64,000 bases of DNA from Bradyrhizobium sp. URHD0069. GTDB taxonomy: Bacteria > Pseudomonadota > Alphaproteobacteria > Rhizobiales > Xanthobacteraceae. Shown here piece by piece: positions 51,781 to 60,386 of the stretch. The notes below the pieces were generated by a model. The model was not told the DNA's origin. It saw nothing but the letters and a program-made list of their open reading frames with translations, and ran no database searches. Made by a program: the position numbers and the translations under genes. Location: the NCBI RefSeq assembly GCF_000701345.1, contig NZ_KL370777.1, forward strand, positions 1 to 64,000, read 5' to 3'. The number at the start of each line of letters is the position of its first letter. Position 1 is the stretch's first letter.

Positions 51781-52930
51781 ATCCATTGGCGCCATCGCCT
51801 CGGCGCTGGCCAAGGCGCAGGGCGAACTCACCAACCCCGAGAAATCGCTGGTTGCCACCATCCGCTCGCCCTTTCCCCGCGAGGGCGATCGGACTTTCCG
51901 TTACGCCTCGCTGGCGAGCGGCCTCGATATCGTACGCAAGAGCCTGTGCCAGCATGAGATCGCAACGGTGCAGACCACCGCCATCGACCAGGCCTCAGGC
52001 CAGATCCAGCTCACCACTCTCTTGGCGCATGCCTCCGGGGAATGGATATCCTCGGACTGGCCGGTCTGCGCCATCAGCGAGACTGCTACTCCCCATCGTA
52101 TGGGAGCGGCCCTCACCTATGCCCGACGCTATGCCCTGTTTGCGCTGGTCGGCATCGCCGGTGAGGACGATCTTGATGCACCGGACCCTCTCATCGAGCC
52201 TTCGCCGGCGAAACTGCCGGACCTCCCTACTGTTCCGTCGCAAAGCCAGAGAAGGCCTTCCGAGGGGACCCTGCACCGACCCCCGGTGCTAGACCACGAA
52301 GCGTCGAAACAGCTGCGCGACGAACTGCTGGCAGAGATCGGGAGGCTAAAGGACGGCGAGGATCTGGCTCTTTGGGCATACCGGCGTCTGTCGGCCAAAA
52401 ACAGGCTCACTGTCGAGGACGCGCGCATCGTGGAGGCGGCCTATCAAGCCATACTCGATGCCCCAGAGACCGCCGTTGTGGATGAGCCTACTGGACCAAC
52501 ACCAGCAACAAATACTCCATCGGCCGCTGAGGCGTCCAAGGCGGTTCAATCATCGGCCACAGTGAACGACCCTCGTTCTATGGAAGTGAGTGCACAGAAG
52601 GTCATGCCGCTGCGCAAACCGGTACGACAGCGCAACAAGACCCATCTGACCTTTGTCGCGTCGCAGCCATGTCTTGTCTGTCAACGCGCGCCCAGCGACG
52701 CTCATCATCTCAAATTCGCCCAGCCCCGAACTCTCGGCCGCAAGGTCAGCGATGAATTCACCGTACCGTTATGCCGTGACCATCATTTGCAACTGCATCA
52801 CTACGGCAACGAGACCGCCTGGTGGGCCAATTTGAACATCGCCCCAATGGAGACCGCTAAAGAGCTATGGGCTGCCACGTTTCGCCGGGATTCTTCACTC
52901 GCGGCGGGTCAACTCGGAGAAAATAGGTGA
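51764..52930 (+). CDS. ERF single-strand annealing protein fused to an HNH-like zinc domain
   Basis: 388 aa. The N-terminal about 150 residues (KAQGELTNPEKSLVATIRSP, RYASLASGLDIVRKSLCQHE, GAALTYARRYALFALVGIAG) are an ERF annealing domain. After a Pro/Ser-rich linker, residues 303-346 hold CLVC, DAHHLKF, LCRDHHLQLHH, an HNH/DUF968-like zinc site. Fusion of annealing and HNH-like domains is unusual, and the zinc part may be a nuclease. The gene overlaps the exonuclease gene. Confidence 0.85.
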   Translation: MHRSSESIGAIASALAKAQGELTNPEKSLVATIRSPFPREGDRTFRYASLASGLDIVRKSLCQHEIATVQTTAIDQASGQIQLTTLLAHASGEWISSDWPVCAISETATPHRMGAALTYARRYALFALVGIAGEDDLDAPDPLIEPSPAKLPDLPTVPSQSQRRPSEGTLHRPPVLDHEASKQLRDELLAEIGRLKDGEDLALWAYRRLSAKNRLTVEDARIVEAAYQAILDAPETAVVDEPTGPTPATNTPSAAEASKAVQSSATVNDPRSMEVSAQKVMPLRKPVRQRNKTHLTFVASQPCLVCQRAPSDAHHLKFAQPRTLGRKVSDEFTVPLCRDHHLQLHHYGNETAWWANLNIAPMETAKELWAATFRRDSSLAAGQLGENR

Positions 52931-52961
52931 TTATTAGAACTGCTGGGTGGCGCAGGACGGG

Positions 52962-53717
52962 CTAGCGAACTAGAGTTGGCGGGCATGCTTGCTCGGCGCT
53001 GAGAAGATAGTTCGGATGGTGGTGACCGTAAACTCGTTCGAGGGTTTCGCGCGACATGCCGAGCCAACCAGCGGCTTCCCAGACCGGAACGCCCTTCATC
53101 ATCAGCCATGTTGCACATGTATGACGTAGCACGTGCGGGGTAACGTCGCGGAGACTAGCCCGCATGCAGGCTGAAGCAAATCCCCCCTTTATATCTTTTA
53201 GCCGATGCCCGTTTTCGTGGCCTACGAATCCAAGCTCTGATCCCCGTTGCCTCGCCCGCTTCAAGTGGTTATGGAGCTTTCGAGGAATCGGAATAAGAGC
53301 CTTCCTTTTGTTGGAACGCCGATCGCCTCCGGAATTGAAATTCAACCTGCTGGCATCGAGATCGACCTGAGACCACCGCAAGGCCAAAATAGCCTCCTTG
53401 CGATGACCAGTGTATAGGCCCAACAAAATGAAAAGCGGCAGATGCAAACGCACCCGCGGTTCGCGCAGCGCCGCCCTAAGAAGCCTTGCAGCCTCGCTTC
53501 TTGTGAGCCACCTGTCGCGCGACTCTGGTCTTTGGGGGAGCGCAATGCTGACGGTTCTTGTTAGTCTGCCTTCTCGATGAGCGTGATTTATTGCGGCCCT
53601 GAGGACTCCAAGTTCTCTGCGGGTCGTCCCAGCGGATCGTTTTCGCGTTAGAACATACCGTTGGCAAGTTTCTCGCGTGATTTCAGCAACCGTGCGACCT
53701 TCCCAATAATCGATCAA
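52962..53717 (-). CDS. Tyrosine recombinase, N-terminally truncated
   Basis: 251 aa. The catalytic residues are R106 (TGHRKEAI), H195 and R198 (HVLRHT) and Y230 (ERVYGHHHP). The usual second His is Met221 (LGM), as in some relatives. Homologues normally have about 70 more residues before MIDYWEG. Here the preceding sequence reads APWCIAAAAKPL and then ends at a different recombinase. The start is a TTG overlapping that gene by 4 bases. Probably a non-functional fragment. Confidence 0.75.
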   Translation of the reverse strand: MIDYWEGRTVAEITRETCQRYVLTRKRSAGTTRRELGVLRAAINHAHREGRLTRTVSIALPQRPESRDRWLTRSEAARLLRAALREPRVRLHLPLFILLGLYTGHRKEAILALRWSQVDLDASRLNFNSGGDRRSNKRKALIPIPRKLHNHLKRARQRGSELGFVGHENGHRLKDIKGGFASACMRASLRDVTPHVLRHTCATWLMMKGVPVWEAAGWLGMSRETLERVYGHHHPNYLLSAEQACPPTLVR

Positions 53718-54124
53718 GGGCTTGGCGGCTGCGGCAATGCACCAAGGCGCTTGAGTTTGTGGCGCTCTGCCACCGCCGCCAGAATATGAATGGTCAATCG
53801 GTTGGCTTGCGGAAAATCGACGGCTTCAAATTCGACGCCCGCTTCCATCAATTTCGACACGAAAGCAACATTCCGGGCTAATCGATCAAGTTTTGCGATC
53901 ACCAGCACAGCCCTGTGGACCCGGCAAGCGGCGAGCGCCTCGGCAAGCTTCGGGCGGTCTGCCCGGCGGCCGCTTTCGATCTCGACGTGTTCGCTGATCG
54001 GCTGAATACCCCTTAAATGGGCCGTGACGGCTTGCCGCTGTGCATCAAGCCCGAGACCACTGCGGCCCTGCTTGGCGGTGCTAACCCGATAGTAGGAAAT
54101 ATACCTTCCGTTCGGAATATTCAT
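53714..54124 (-). CDS. Serine recombinase (resolvase), C-terminally truncated
   Basis: 136 aa. The catalytic domain holds S15 in YYRVSTAKQG and the AKLDRLARN helix. The protein should continue past ILAAVAEHE into a DNA-binding part, but instead ends in LKRLGALPQPPSP after AAVAERH. It overlaps the tyrosine recombinase by 4 bases. This is a deletion junction between two recombinase genes; neither product is complete. Confidence 0.8.
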   Translation of the reverse strand: MNIPNGRYISYYRVSTAKQGRSGLGLDAQRQAVTAHLRGIQPISEHVEIESGRRADRPKLAEALAACRVHRAVLVIAKLDRLARNVAFVSKLMEAGVEFEAVDFPQANRLTIHILAAVAERHKLKRLGALPQPPSP

Positions 54125-54272
54125 CGCCGTAACTTTGTGAGCAATGTTCGTTGGATAGAACGATATTCAGCCACCTACCAGACGTTCCTGCAAATCTAAT
54201 TTTGAATTGCAGTTTTTGTTATTGTGGTGCGGTTTCGAGGCTCGGCTCCTCGCGTAGCCGGACACGCAAAAC

Positions 54273-54290
54273 CCCGCCGGTAAGGGCGGG
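54273..54290 (+). terminator. CCCGCC / GGCGGG hairpin
   Basis: A six-bp stem in A-rich and then AT-containing DNA before the gene at 54423. Weak terminator. Confidence 0.45.
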
Positions 54291-54422
54291 ATTAAGCGAT
54301 GGTTGCCAGTAAGGCGCGGAAAGCGCCGAAAGTCGAAACGCTCTGCGCCTTATCCTTACTTTGAACCATAGGGATACTGTAACATGCCACCTGAAGGTGA
54401 AATAAAGGGGATGGGATAGGAA

Positions 54423-55400
54423 ATGGCAGAGGAAAAAGCCGAAGATAAAACCGCCGAAATTAAGCGGCGGCAGACCCTCCTGTTCGAGGCATTTGGCCAT
54501 GACGGGATGTATGGCGGCAAGTATTTCGCATCGGTCGTTGACGCCGAGCAAAAGATGGGGGCCGTTTTCAATGAGACCTACCACGGCTCCCGCATCCTGA
54601 CGGACTGCTTTCTTGATTTCTTTGGGCAGACACTGTTGGAGCAAATCGAGCTCAACAACGCGAAGGGTTGGCCGCAAGTGGAAGCCAATTACGCGACCTG
54701 CGTACTGATGTACTTGACCATCTTCCGGAGCGTCCGCGCATCGGATGTGGCCGCGAGCAATGCCTACCCGATGCAGGGGTATATCATTCAACGGAGCATC
54801 AAGGACCAGACATTTATCCTCTGTGCGGCGGCGAACAACATGGCGGATTTTGGAACCCTTTTTGGATGGAAAGGTTTGCCGGAAGACAAACCGTGGACCG
54901 AGGACGACAATCAAAAGGCCATAAAGAACCGGCGCACTATTGAGAACCAGATCCGTGAAAAGATTATCGGCTCAAAATCCGGTCTAAAGCCCGAGACAAT
55001 CAAGCTCCTCATCAAAGTGGACGGAATGTTCAATACGGAGGCTCACAGAGGCCTTTTTACGCTGTTCGGCGAGTCTCATAAGCTGCTCGTCGAGCACAAG
55101 TTGGATGTGAGCTTGGCGTCCGGTCCCAATAAAGTCAGTGACCCCATGTTTGTGAATCGAGCAACGGAGACGAACTGGATGATCCACCGACTCGTCCCGT
55201 ATATGCGCCGCAAAGGCACTCCAGCTAACGAAACGTGGAACAAGAACTGGAAGCTGTTGGACGACCATTTCCGCTGGATGGTCGAGGGGTTGGGCGCGAT
55301 CGGCAAGGAGATCGCTCCCGCGTATCTCGAAATGATAGACGCCAAGTTCAAATTCGACGCCGGCACGCACTATAGCGAACCCACCGGTCCGACCCCATAA
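54423..55400 (+). CDS. Hypothetical helical protein (325 aa)
   Basis: A soluble, mostly helical protein beginning MAEEKAEDKTAEIKRRQTLL and ending in FRWMVEGLGAIGKEIAPAYL. No family is recognised. AGGAA precedes the ATG. A strong terminator follows, so it is transcribed alone. Position beside recombinases and HEPN-like genes suggests island cargo. Confidence 0.75.
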   Translation: MAEEKAEDKTAEIKRRQTLLFEAFGHDGMYGGKYFASVVDAEQKMGAVFNETYHGSRILTDCFLDFFGQTLLEQIELNNAKGWPQVEANYATCVLMYLTIFRSVRASDVAASNAYPMQGYIIQRSIKDQTFILCAAANNMADFGTLFGWKGLPEDKPWTEDDNQKAIKNRRTIENQIREKIIGSKSGLKPETIKLLIKVDGMFNTEAHRGLFTLFGESHKLLVEHKLDVSLASGPNKVSDPMFVNRATETNWMIHRLVPYMRRKGTPANETWNKNWKLLDDHFRWMVEGLGAIGKEIAPAYLEMIDAKFKFDAGTHYSEPTGPTP

Positions 55401-55402
55401 GA

Positions 55403-55434
55403 AAAAGCGGCGGTTTTCTCTCTCCGCCGCTTTT
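55403..55434 (+). terminator. Strong hairpin terminator
   Basis: AAAAGCGGCGG / CCGCCGCTTTT with a 10-nt loop, then TGCTTC. Confidence 0.85.
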
Positions 55435-55919
55435 GCTTCACTTCCGAAATAGTCGGAGTAGTCCATGGCGTCTCCGACTTCCTGTAGGAAAGTGCGGATG
55501 AAGGCGAGAACGCGGTAAATCGAGTGCGATCCGTAAGTGCTCAGGAGCGTGAACAAGCCGAGCTGCGCTAGCCGCCTCCCCATTCGCTGCTGCGAACTTG
55601 TCAAAGTTCATTTCGCTGCGCGGCCCCTGTTCCACCGAAGCCAAGAGCGATACTCATTCAGAGGTGCCATGCGAACGCTCGCTACCAAGTCGAGTTGTCC
55701 ACATGCGAACGCTCGGCGTTGATTACGCTTCTTTGTCAAGTTTCGCGTGGCGCTTATTGGAGAGGGCGCGCATTGCTTCGCTCATGCCCTTTTTGCCAAA
55801 CTTCTTCTTTCGCGCCGCCGCTGATAAGTTTCCTAGCTCCGACGCTGCATTATTCATAGGTTGCAGTGTACCACGGACGCTCGCATACTATATCCAAAAT
55901 TGGGAAGCTGGGGACTCGC
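55435..55919. other. Stretch without a clear gene
   Basis: About 485 bases. A minus-strand frame (FTLLSTYGSHSIYRVLAFIR, 55604 toward 55440) looks protein-like but runs through the terminator and into the next gene. Left as unresolved. Confidence 0.35.
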
Positions 55920-56774
55920 ATGGCTGACGACGAAATTGAAGACGACGAAGAGGAATTGCCGCCGCTCAAAACGCTGTTTCTCGAGGATGGCCTGTACCGC
56001 GAGCGCGATCTAGGCGGCGATTGGGGCTACATCAAACGGATGATCGTTGGTCCCGATCAGCAGTTTGATGCTCACTGCGTCTACTGTAAGCAGATGAGCA
56101 CCTTCAAAGAGAAGGTCATGCGCGGCAGCGGCGCCGGCATGCGGCCTGTCGAAGACAAAACGTATCTCAGTGATCGGGTGTTCTCGATCACGACGTACTG
56201 TCAGCGCAATGAAAAGCACTCGTACCTTTATGTCTTTGAGGTGAAGCGGCAAGTTCTCCAGAAAATCGGGCAATCACCATCCGTTGCCGAGCTGGCATTC
56301 CCCCTTCTCGACAACTACGAACCCGTGTTGGAGAGGGCATATCTGAAGGAACTAAAGACCGCTCTCGGTCTGTTCGCACACGGCGTGGGCGCCGGCGCGT
56401 TTGTCTATCTACGGCGCGTCTTTGAAAAGCTGGTCCACGACGAGGCCGAAGCTGCTCGCAAGGCGGGCGAAGCCCTGACCGGTTTTGATGACATGCGGCT
56501 GGACCAAAAGATCGAGGCTCTCCAGCATCGACTACCGCCGGCTCTAGTGAAGTATAAGCTTGCTTATGGTGTGTTGAGTGCCGGCGTACACACGCTCGAT
56601 GAAGCGACGTGCAAGCGATACTTTCCGGTTCTGCAGCAAATCATCATGGTCATTTTGGATGACCACTTGGCCGCAAGAAGCAAGCGGCTCGCATTGGAGC
56701 AACTGGATGCGGCGTTCAACAAGGTCCACGCTGAGGTCAAAACGAAGTCTAAGAAGAAGCCATCGGTTCCTTGA
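55920..56774 (+). CDS. Zinc-ribbon plus HEPN-like protein (284 aa)
   Basis: The N-terminus is acidic (DDEIEDDEEE). C53, C56, C94 and H100 form a possible zinc site (AHCVYCKQM, TTYCQRNEKH). The C-terminal half is helical, ending LAYGVLSAGVHTLDEATCKR (His224) and VLQQIIMVILDD, which resembles HEPN domains of the DUF4145-like kind. HEPN domains are often RNases in defence systems. It is followed by another HEPN-like gene. Confidence 0.65.
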   Translation: MADDEIEDDEEELPPLKTLFLEDGLYRERDLGGDWGYIKRMIVGPDQQFDAHCVYCKQMSTFKEKVMRGSGAGMRPVEDKTYLSDRVFSITTYCQRNEKHSYLYVFEVKRQVLQKIGQSPSVAELAFPLLDNYEPVLERAYLKELKTALGLFAHGVGAGAFVYLRRVFEKLVHDEAEAARKAGEALTGFDDMRLDQKIEALQHRLPPALVKYKLAYGVLSAGVHTLDEATCKRYFPVLQQIIMVILDDHLAARSKRLALEQLDAAFNKVHAEVKTKSKKKPSVP

Positions 56775-56872
56775 TGAACCGATTGTACGGATTGTCCTCG
56801 CGCGTCGGATCGGGCCTCCAATCCGCGCCGCCTCCCGATTGCCTGCAAGTAGGATCTAGGAAGCGAGAAGAG

Positions 56873-58213
56873 ATGAAAATCGAACTGAACGCTGACTTTG
56901 CTGCTTGGATTGACCGCGAGAGCGAAAATCTCGCCGGGCAGGTCCGGGACATAACCCATGAATTTCCAAGGAGCACGGGCGCCCTCCACCCGGATCACCC
57001 GGTCACAAAATTTGGACGGGAGGACATCATTGGGGAGATTTCGGTATCCATCACTGAGCCGACGGGCAGGCTTAGCGCGCAGTTTTTTCCTCACCAAGGC
57101 CGACAGCTCGGACTGAGCGGCGCTTCAATGAATGAAGCCGAAAGAACAGTCGAGCGCATTTGGTCACGAAAAGAATTCGTCAACATACTAAGCCGAGACA
57201 CCGTACGAGAGCTGCTTTTGTCATTTGTCGGGGCCAAGGCCCGAGAATTACAAACACCCTCCTTGTCAGATCGGCTTTTGCAGATAGTCGACGAGAGAGT
57301 GCAATCGCTGTCGGTCTGGATACCAATCGAAGAAGTATTCGTTGACGGTGAATTTAAGTTTGCGACCGCGACACTGTCTCCGGTTTCCAAAGCCGAACTA
57401 GACGCCATAGTTCAAGACGGATGCACTGGCGCCCCGGCTGATGGTTTGATGAAGCTACGCGAAAAACTTCATGCGAAGTGGGCGGGCAGAACCATCATGC
57501 GGCTAAACTTGACGGCTGAACCGGCGCGGGCGCGGGAATTGGCTCTAGAGCAAGCAGCAGATTATATGACCCTGCTTCAAATCTATACCTCGGCGGCGAT
57601 GGTGCTATCGCTTTCTTCTCACGTCGCGCCGAAAGGCGCTCGCCCTTACCGTACCGACGAATGCATCGTATTCGCGCCGAAATTTTTCGAACAGAAAAAG
57701 AGCATCGCGGAGGCGACCCATCAGCTCGTGATCGACGCTCAGCACTGCGCATTCATGAACCAGATGGGACTTTCCATTCTGTCAAAGCTGGCGTGCGGCC
57801 CCACTTGTGACTACGAGGAAAGATTGCTGAGTAGCCTACTCGTGTATGGGAGAGCGTGCTACCAGCTTGACCCCAATGACAAGCTTCTTCAAGTTATGAC
57901 AGCCGTCGAGATGTTCGCCCTGCGAAGCGATAACGAACCAATCCAAGCTGCCCTTGCAGACCGGTTGGCGTTTGCGCTTTCTGATGATCCTAATTCAAGG
58001 CAGCAAATTGCTCAGAACCTGCGCGACGCTTATGCGGCTAGGTCCGGTCGAACTCATCACGGCAGATCGATTAGCGATACTGAAGTCGTCGAGCAATTCT
58101 TGTCAAATGCGTGGGGGTTTTTCTTGGCCGCGCTTCAAGGCGTGGGTCAGTTTCGCATGCGATTGGAATTTCTAGATCAAATTGACGGGAAGAAATATGG
58201 TCACGGAGGATAG
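56873..58213 (+). CDS. Protein with Apea-like HEPN C-terminus (446 aa)
   Basis: The N-terminal two thirds have no recognised family. The C-terminus has NLRDAYAARSGRTHHGRSIS, with an R-x4-H motif (R390, H395), as in Apea-like HEPN domains. I prefer the ATG at 56873 (GGAAGCGAGAAG upstream), although a frame that overlaps the previous stop (TGATG at 56772) is open from there. Probably acts together with the previous gene. Confidence 0.65.
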   Translation: MKIELNADFAAWIDRESENLAGQVRDITHEFPRSTGALHPDHPVTKFGREDIIGEISVSITEPTGRLSAQFFPHQGRQLGLSGASMNEAERTVERIWSRKEFVNILSRDTVRELLLSFVGAKARELQTPSLSDRLLQIVDERVQSLSVWIPIEEVFVDGEFKFATATLSPVSKAELDAIVQDGCTGAPADGLMKLREKLHAKWAGRTIMRLNLTAEPARARELALEQAADYMTLLQIYTSAAMVLSLSSHVAPKGARPYRTDECIVFAPKFFEQKKSIAEATHQLVIDAQHCAFMNQMGLSILSKLACGPTCDYEERLLSSLLVYGRACYQLDPNDKLLQVMTAVEMFALRSDNEPIQAALADRLAFALSDDPNSRQQIAQNLRDAYAARSGRTHHGRSISDTEVVEQFLSNAWGFFLAALQGVGQFRMRLEFLDQIDGKKYGHGG

Positions 58214-58263
58214 GACGTTGCTTGAATGCGACGCGTTGAGCTATCCCTTCTAAGTCCTAGCCT

Positions 58264-58824
58264 CTATTTGGCTGCTGCATTTCCGTTCAACGTTGCATGC
58301 CAGACTGCTAAATGAGGAAATTCTCGTTCAATTTCTTCGAACGTGATCAGAGTTTTAAAGTGCTGCAGATGAGGCTCGTATTCCTCCCGCTTTTCCTCAC
58401 TGAAGAAAATCCCTGTCGACGCTCGCTGATGAGGTAAAACCTTGGCTGGAGGTTTGTCCGCCCAGCATTGCGCGCGAAGCGGATAGCCTCTCGACTGGAT
58501 ACCATCTTGTTTGAATTTGTCTTTGGGCTGCTTGATTTCGAAATGTAAAGCGAAGCGAACGCCTGATGCACTTTCAAAGATTGTGAAGATGTCAGTTTCT
58601 TTCCCGCTACAGCCGTCACACCGGCATTTTTCTGTAAAATGAAACCTCCACCATTCTGCAGTCGGATTGCTTCTATGCCGGCCAATTTCTTTATTCAGAA
58701 TGCGGGCATCCACGAATTCTGCAAATACGGATTTGGATAATACCCACCGCCGAAAATCCGGATCGTCTACCAGCGCCTGAGCAATTGGTGCAGCATATTG
58801 GTACTCAATGGAGCCATACTTCAT
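58264..58824 (-). CDS. PD-(D/E)XK nuclease-like protein with Cys cluster (186 aa)
   Basis: KCRCDGCSGKETDIFTIFE (about 66-84) contains a three-Cys cluster and D78; FALHFEIKQP gives E96-x-K98; a Gln lies further on (YPLRAQCW). This is the order of the PD-(D/E)XK nuclease core. The start at 58824 has CAGGGGTG before it, which is better than 58890. Convergent with the HEPN-like genes. Family inferred from motifs. Confidence 0.6.
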   Translation of the reverse strand: MKYGSIEYQYAAPIAQALVDDPDFRRWVLSKSVFAEFVDARILNKEIGRHRSNPTAEWWRFHFTEKCRCDGCSGKETDIFTIFESASGVRFALHFEIKQPKDKFKQDGIQSRGYPLRAQCWADKPPAKVLPHQRASTGIFFSEEKREEYEPHLQHFKTLITFEEIEREFPHLAVWHATLNGNAAAK

Positions 58825-59123
58825 AAAACACCCCTGCGTCGCAAAAATCTCGACTTCGCTCCTGCGGTTGCTTTCCAGCAGCCTAGACATGTTTGAGAAT
58901 GCTGCAACAGCGTTAGGATCGGGCCACTTACTTTTGGTGCAGGCGCCTGCACGAAACCCCTCGATTGCTCCCCTCTCCCTCTGGGACCATTCCTGAGCAC
59001 TATTTTGGCTTCCGGCCGGGTCCTGCTAGGTAGCTAGCCGACCAGCCGAAATAACGCGCAGAAATGTCTGGGCATGCGCGTGAGGGGTCTAAGCACCGTT
59101 TGAACGCGCATGGGGAGAAAAGA

Positions 59124-59444
59124 ATGAGGCTGGAGGATGCTGTCATTGGCTGGACTCCTGAACAGTGGGATTGGCACCCAACAGCGGGCAGGATTGACGT
59201 AGGACTAATTCGCGATTGTCGCTGGACGAGTATATTTGGAAAAACTGAGGGGGCGCTCGCTGCTGAGTGGCGGACGATGCCCAATCGCGAGAAGCATATG
59301 TTTCAGCTTTTTATTTTGATCGTGGTCGCCGAAGGAATCGATCCACAGGTTGCCCACGCCGCGTTCTTAAAGATCGACGAATATCGGTGGGGAATTTTGC
59401 GAGATGTACCAGGGGCAGAACAGCGGCCGAACTCGGACTACTGA
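59124..59444 (+). CDS. Hypothetical protein (106 aa)
   Basis: MRLEDAVIGWTPEQWDWHPT then FQLFILIVVAEGIDPQVAHA. GGGGAGAAAAG before the ATG at 59124 supports this start over 59064. No family known. Confidence 0.55.
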   Translation: MRLEDAVIGWTPEQWDWHPTAGRIDVGLIRDCRWTSIFGKTEGALAAEWRTMPNREKHMFQLFILIVVAEGIDPQVAHAAFLKIDEYRWGILRDVPGAEQRPNSDY

Positions 59445-59458
59445 TTTGATGTCCGCCC

Positions 59459-60133
59459 TCAGCGATTGTTGTGCTCAAGTCGCAGGCGGACTTTCAGCAA
59501 TGCAGCCTCGTCAAGTCGACCAGTTCTCTGTTGAGCGGTCAGTTGATCCCTTTCGGAGTCCGATAACAGTCCCAGCAGTTCCCACCCGTAAGCAACGTCT
59601 CCAAGGCCAAGGCGTTTTGCTAGATGATTTTGAACCACCTCTGACCGTTCTCCGTTGGGCCGCCCTTCGCGGCCCACTTCCTTCCCTTGGATAGCCCCTT
59701 TCTGTGGTAGCTCCGGCGGAAGCGAGGAGGGTAAGGGAGGAGTGACGGGTGATTGAAGGTCTTTAGTTGGGACTTGAGAGTCGTAACCCGTTGTGACTTT
59801 CGGCCGCTGCTTCGCCGCAAAGCCGCCTTGCTTCTTAGGAGGGGGTTGTGACTGTGGGTCACAGCCCGGCATAAGTAGCTGGTAGTAATGAGCTAGGCGT
59901 TGCTTGCCCTGCCTGTCGGGAATGATTCGGATGTATCTAGAATCGGCGAGCCAGGGCAATTTGCGAATTACAGTTCGGCGGTCGCAAGAAGCCTCCTTCC
60001 CAATCAGCCTCATCGTCGGATAGCAAAAGCCGGTACTGTGATCGGCATGATTTCCAAGGGAAATAAGAAGTAGCTTGGCATAAGGATCGCGAATATCTTG
60101 ATCCAACGCCCACGCTACGGCTTGAATGCTCAT
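59459..60133 (-). CDS. Helix-turn-helix replication-type protein (224 aa)
   Basis: The N-terminal 90 residues (DPYAKLLLISLGNHADHSTG, CYPTMRLIGKEASCDRRTVI) match the HTH_36 type found in phage and plasmid replication proteins. A Pro/Lys-rich linker and a helical tail follow. It lies next to the tRNA-Arg, the usual place for element replication or excision genes. Confidence 0.7.
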   Translation of the reverse strand: MSIQAVAWALDQDIRDPYAKLLLISLGNHADHSTGFCYPTMRLIGKEASCDRRTVIRKLPWLADSRYIRIIPDRQGKQRLAHYYQLLMPGCDPQSQPPPKKQGGFAAKQRPKVTTGYDSQVPTKDLQSPVTPPLPSSLPPELPQKGAIQGKEVGREGRPNGERSEVVQNHLAKRLGLGDVAYGWELLGLLSDSERDQLTAQQRTGRLDEAALLKVRLRLEHNNR

Positions 60134-60236
60134 CGCCGCCCCCCGAAAGAACGGGGTGCGAACAGGTTACGCGGACATTCAGCGGACACACCGAAATCGG
60201 AGCGCCGCGAAAAGTGTGCTAAGTTGTTGTAGGAAT

Positions 60237-60309
60237 TGGCGCACCCGACACGATTCGAACGTGTGACCTTTGCCTTCGGAGGGCAACGCTCTATCCACCT
60301 GAGTTGTGC
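60237..60309 (-). tRNA. tRNA-Arg(CCG), damaged acceptor stem
   Basis: The minus strand reads a D arm (CTCAGGTGGATAGAG), an anticodon arm TTGCC-CTCCGAA-GGCAA (anticodon CCG), a T arm ACACG-TTCGAAT-CGTGT and CGGGTGC-G-CCA. The 5' acceptor strand is only GCAC followed by AACTC: about four bases (CCGT) are missing against GCACCCGT, so length is 73 instead of 77. It marks the island's right end; it may be non-functional. Confidence 0.6.
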
Positions 60310-60386
60310 GAAGTCCACTCGATCATTGGCGGCGGCATCGGCCCTGCACAGGTTGAACGCCAGGAGCTACCTCTCCTTCGTTGCAG

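Larger units (their letters stand above)
27264..60236. mobile_element. Composite, decayed genomic island
   Basis: Between the transporter locus and a tRNA-Arg the gene content changes sharply: short genes of unknown function on both strands, many pseudogenes, AT-rich patches (first near 27400-27480), recombinases, phage-type recombination genes, integron-type cassettes and a half tRNA. No capsid, portal, terminase or conjugation genes are seen. I could not find a direct repeat joining the two ends; the half tRNA-Arg(UCU) at 50546 shows that at least two elements are nested or adjoined. The left border is approximate. Confidence 0.55.

Noticed and set aside
54984..55604. 206-aa minus-strand frame opposite the 325-aa gene
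   Set aside because: Runs through a strong terminator and antisense to a better supported gene; only its first part looks protein-like.
27264..60236. Intact prophage
   Set aside because: Phage-type recombination and regulator genes are present, but no terminase, portal, capsid, tail or lysis genes can be read.
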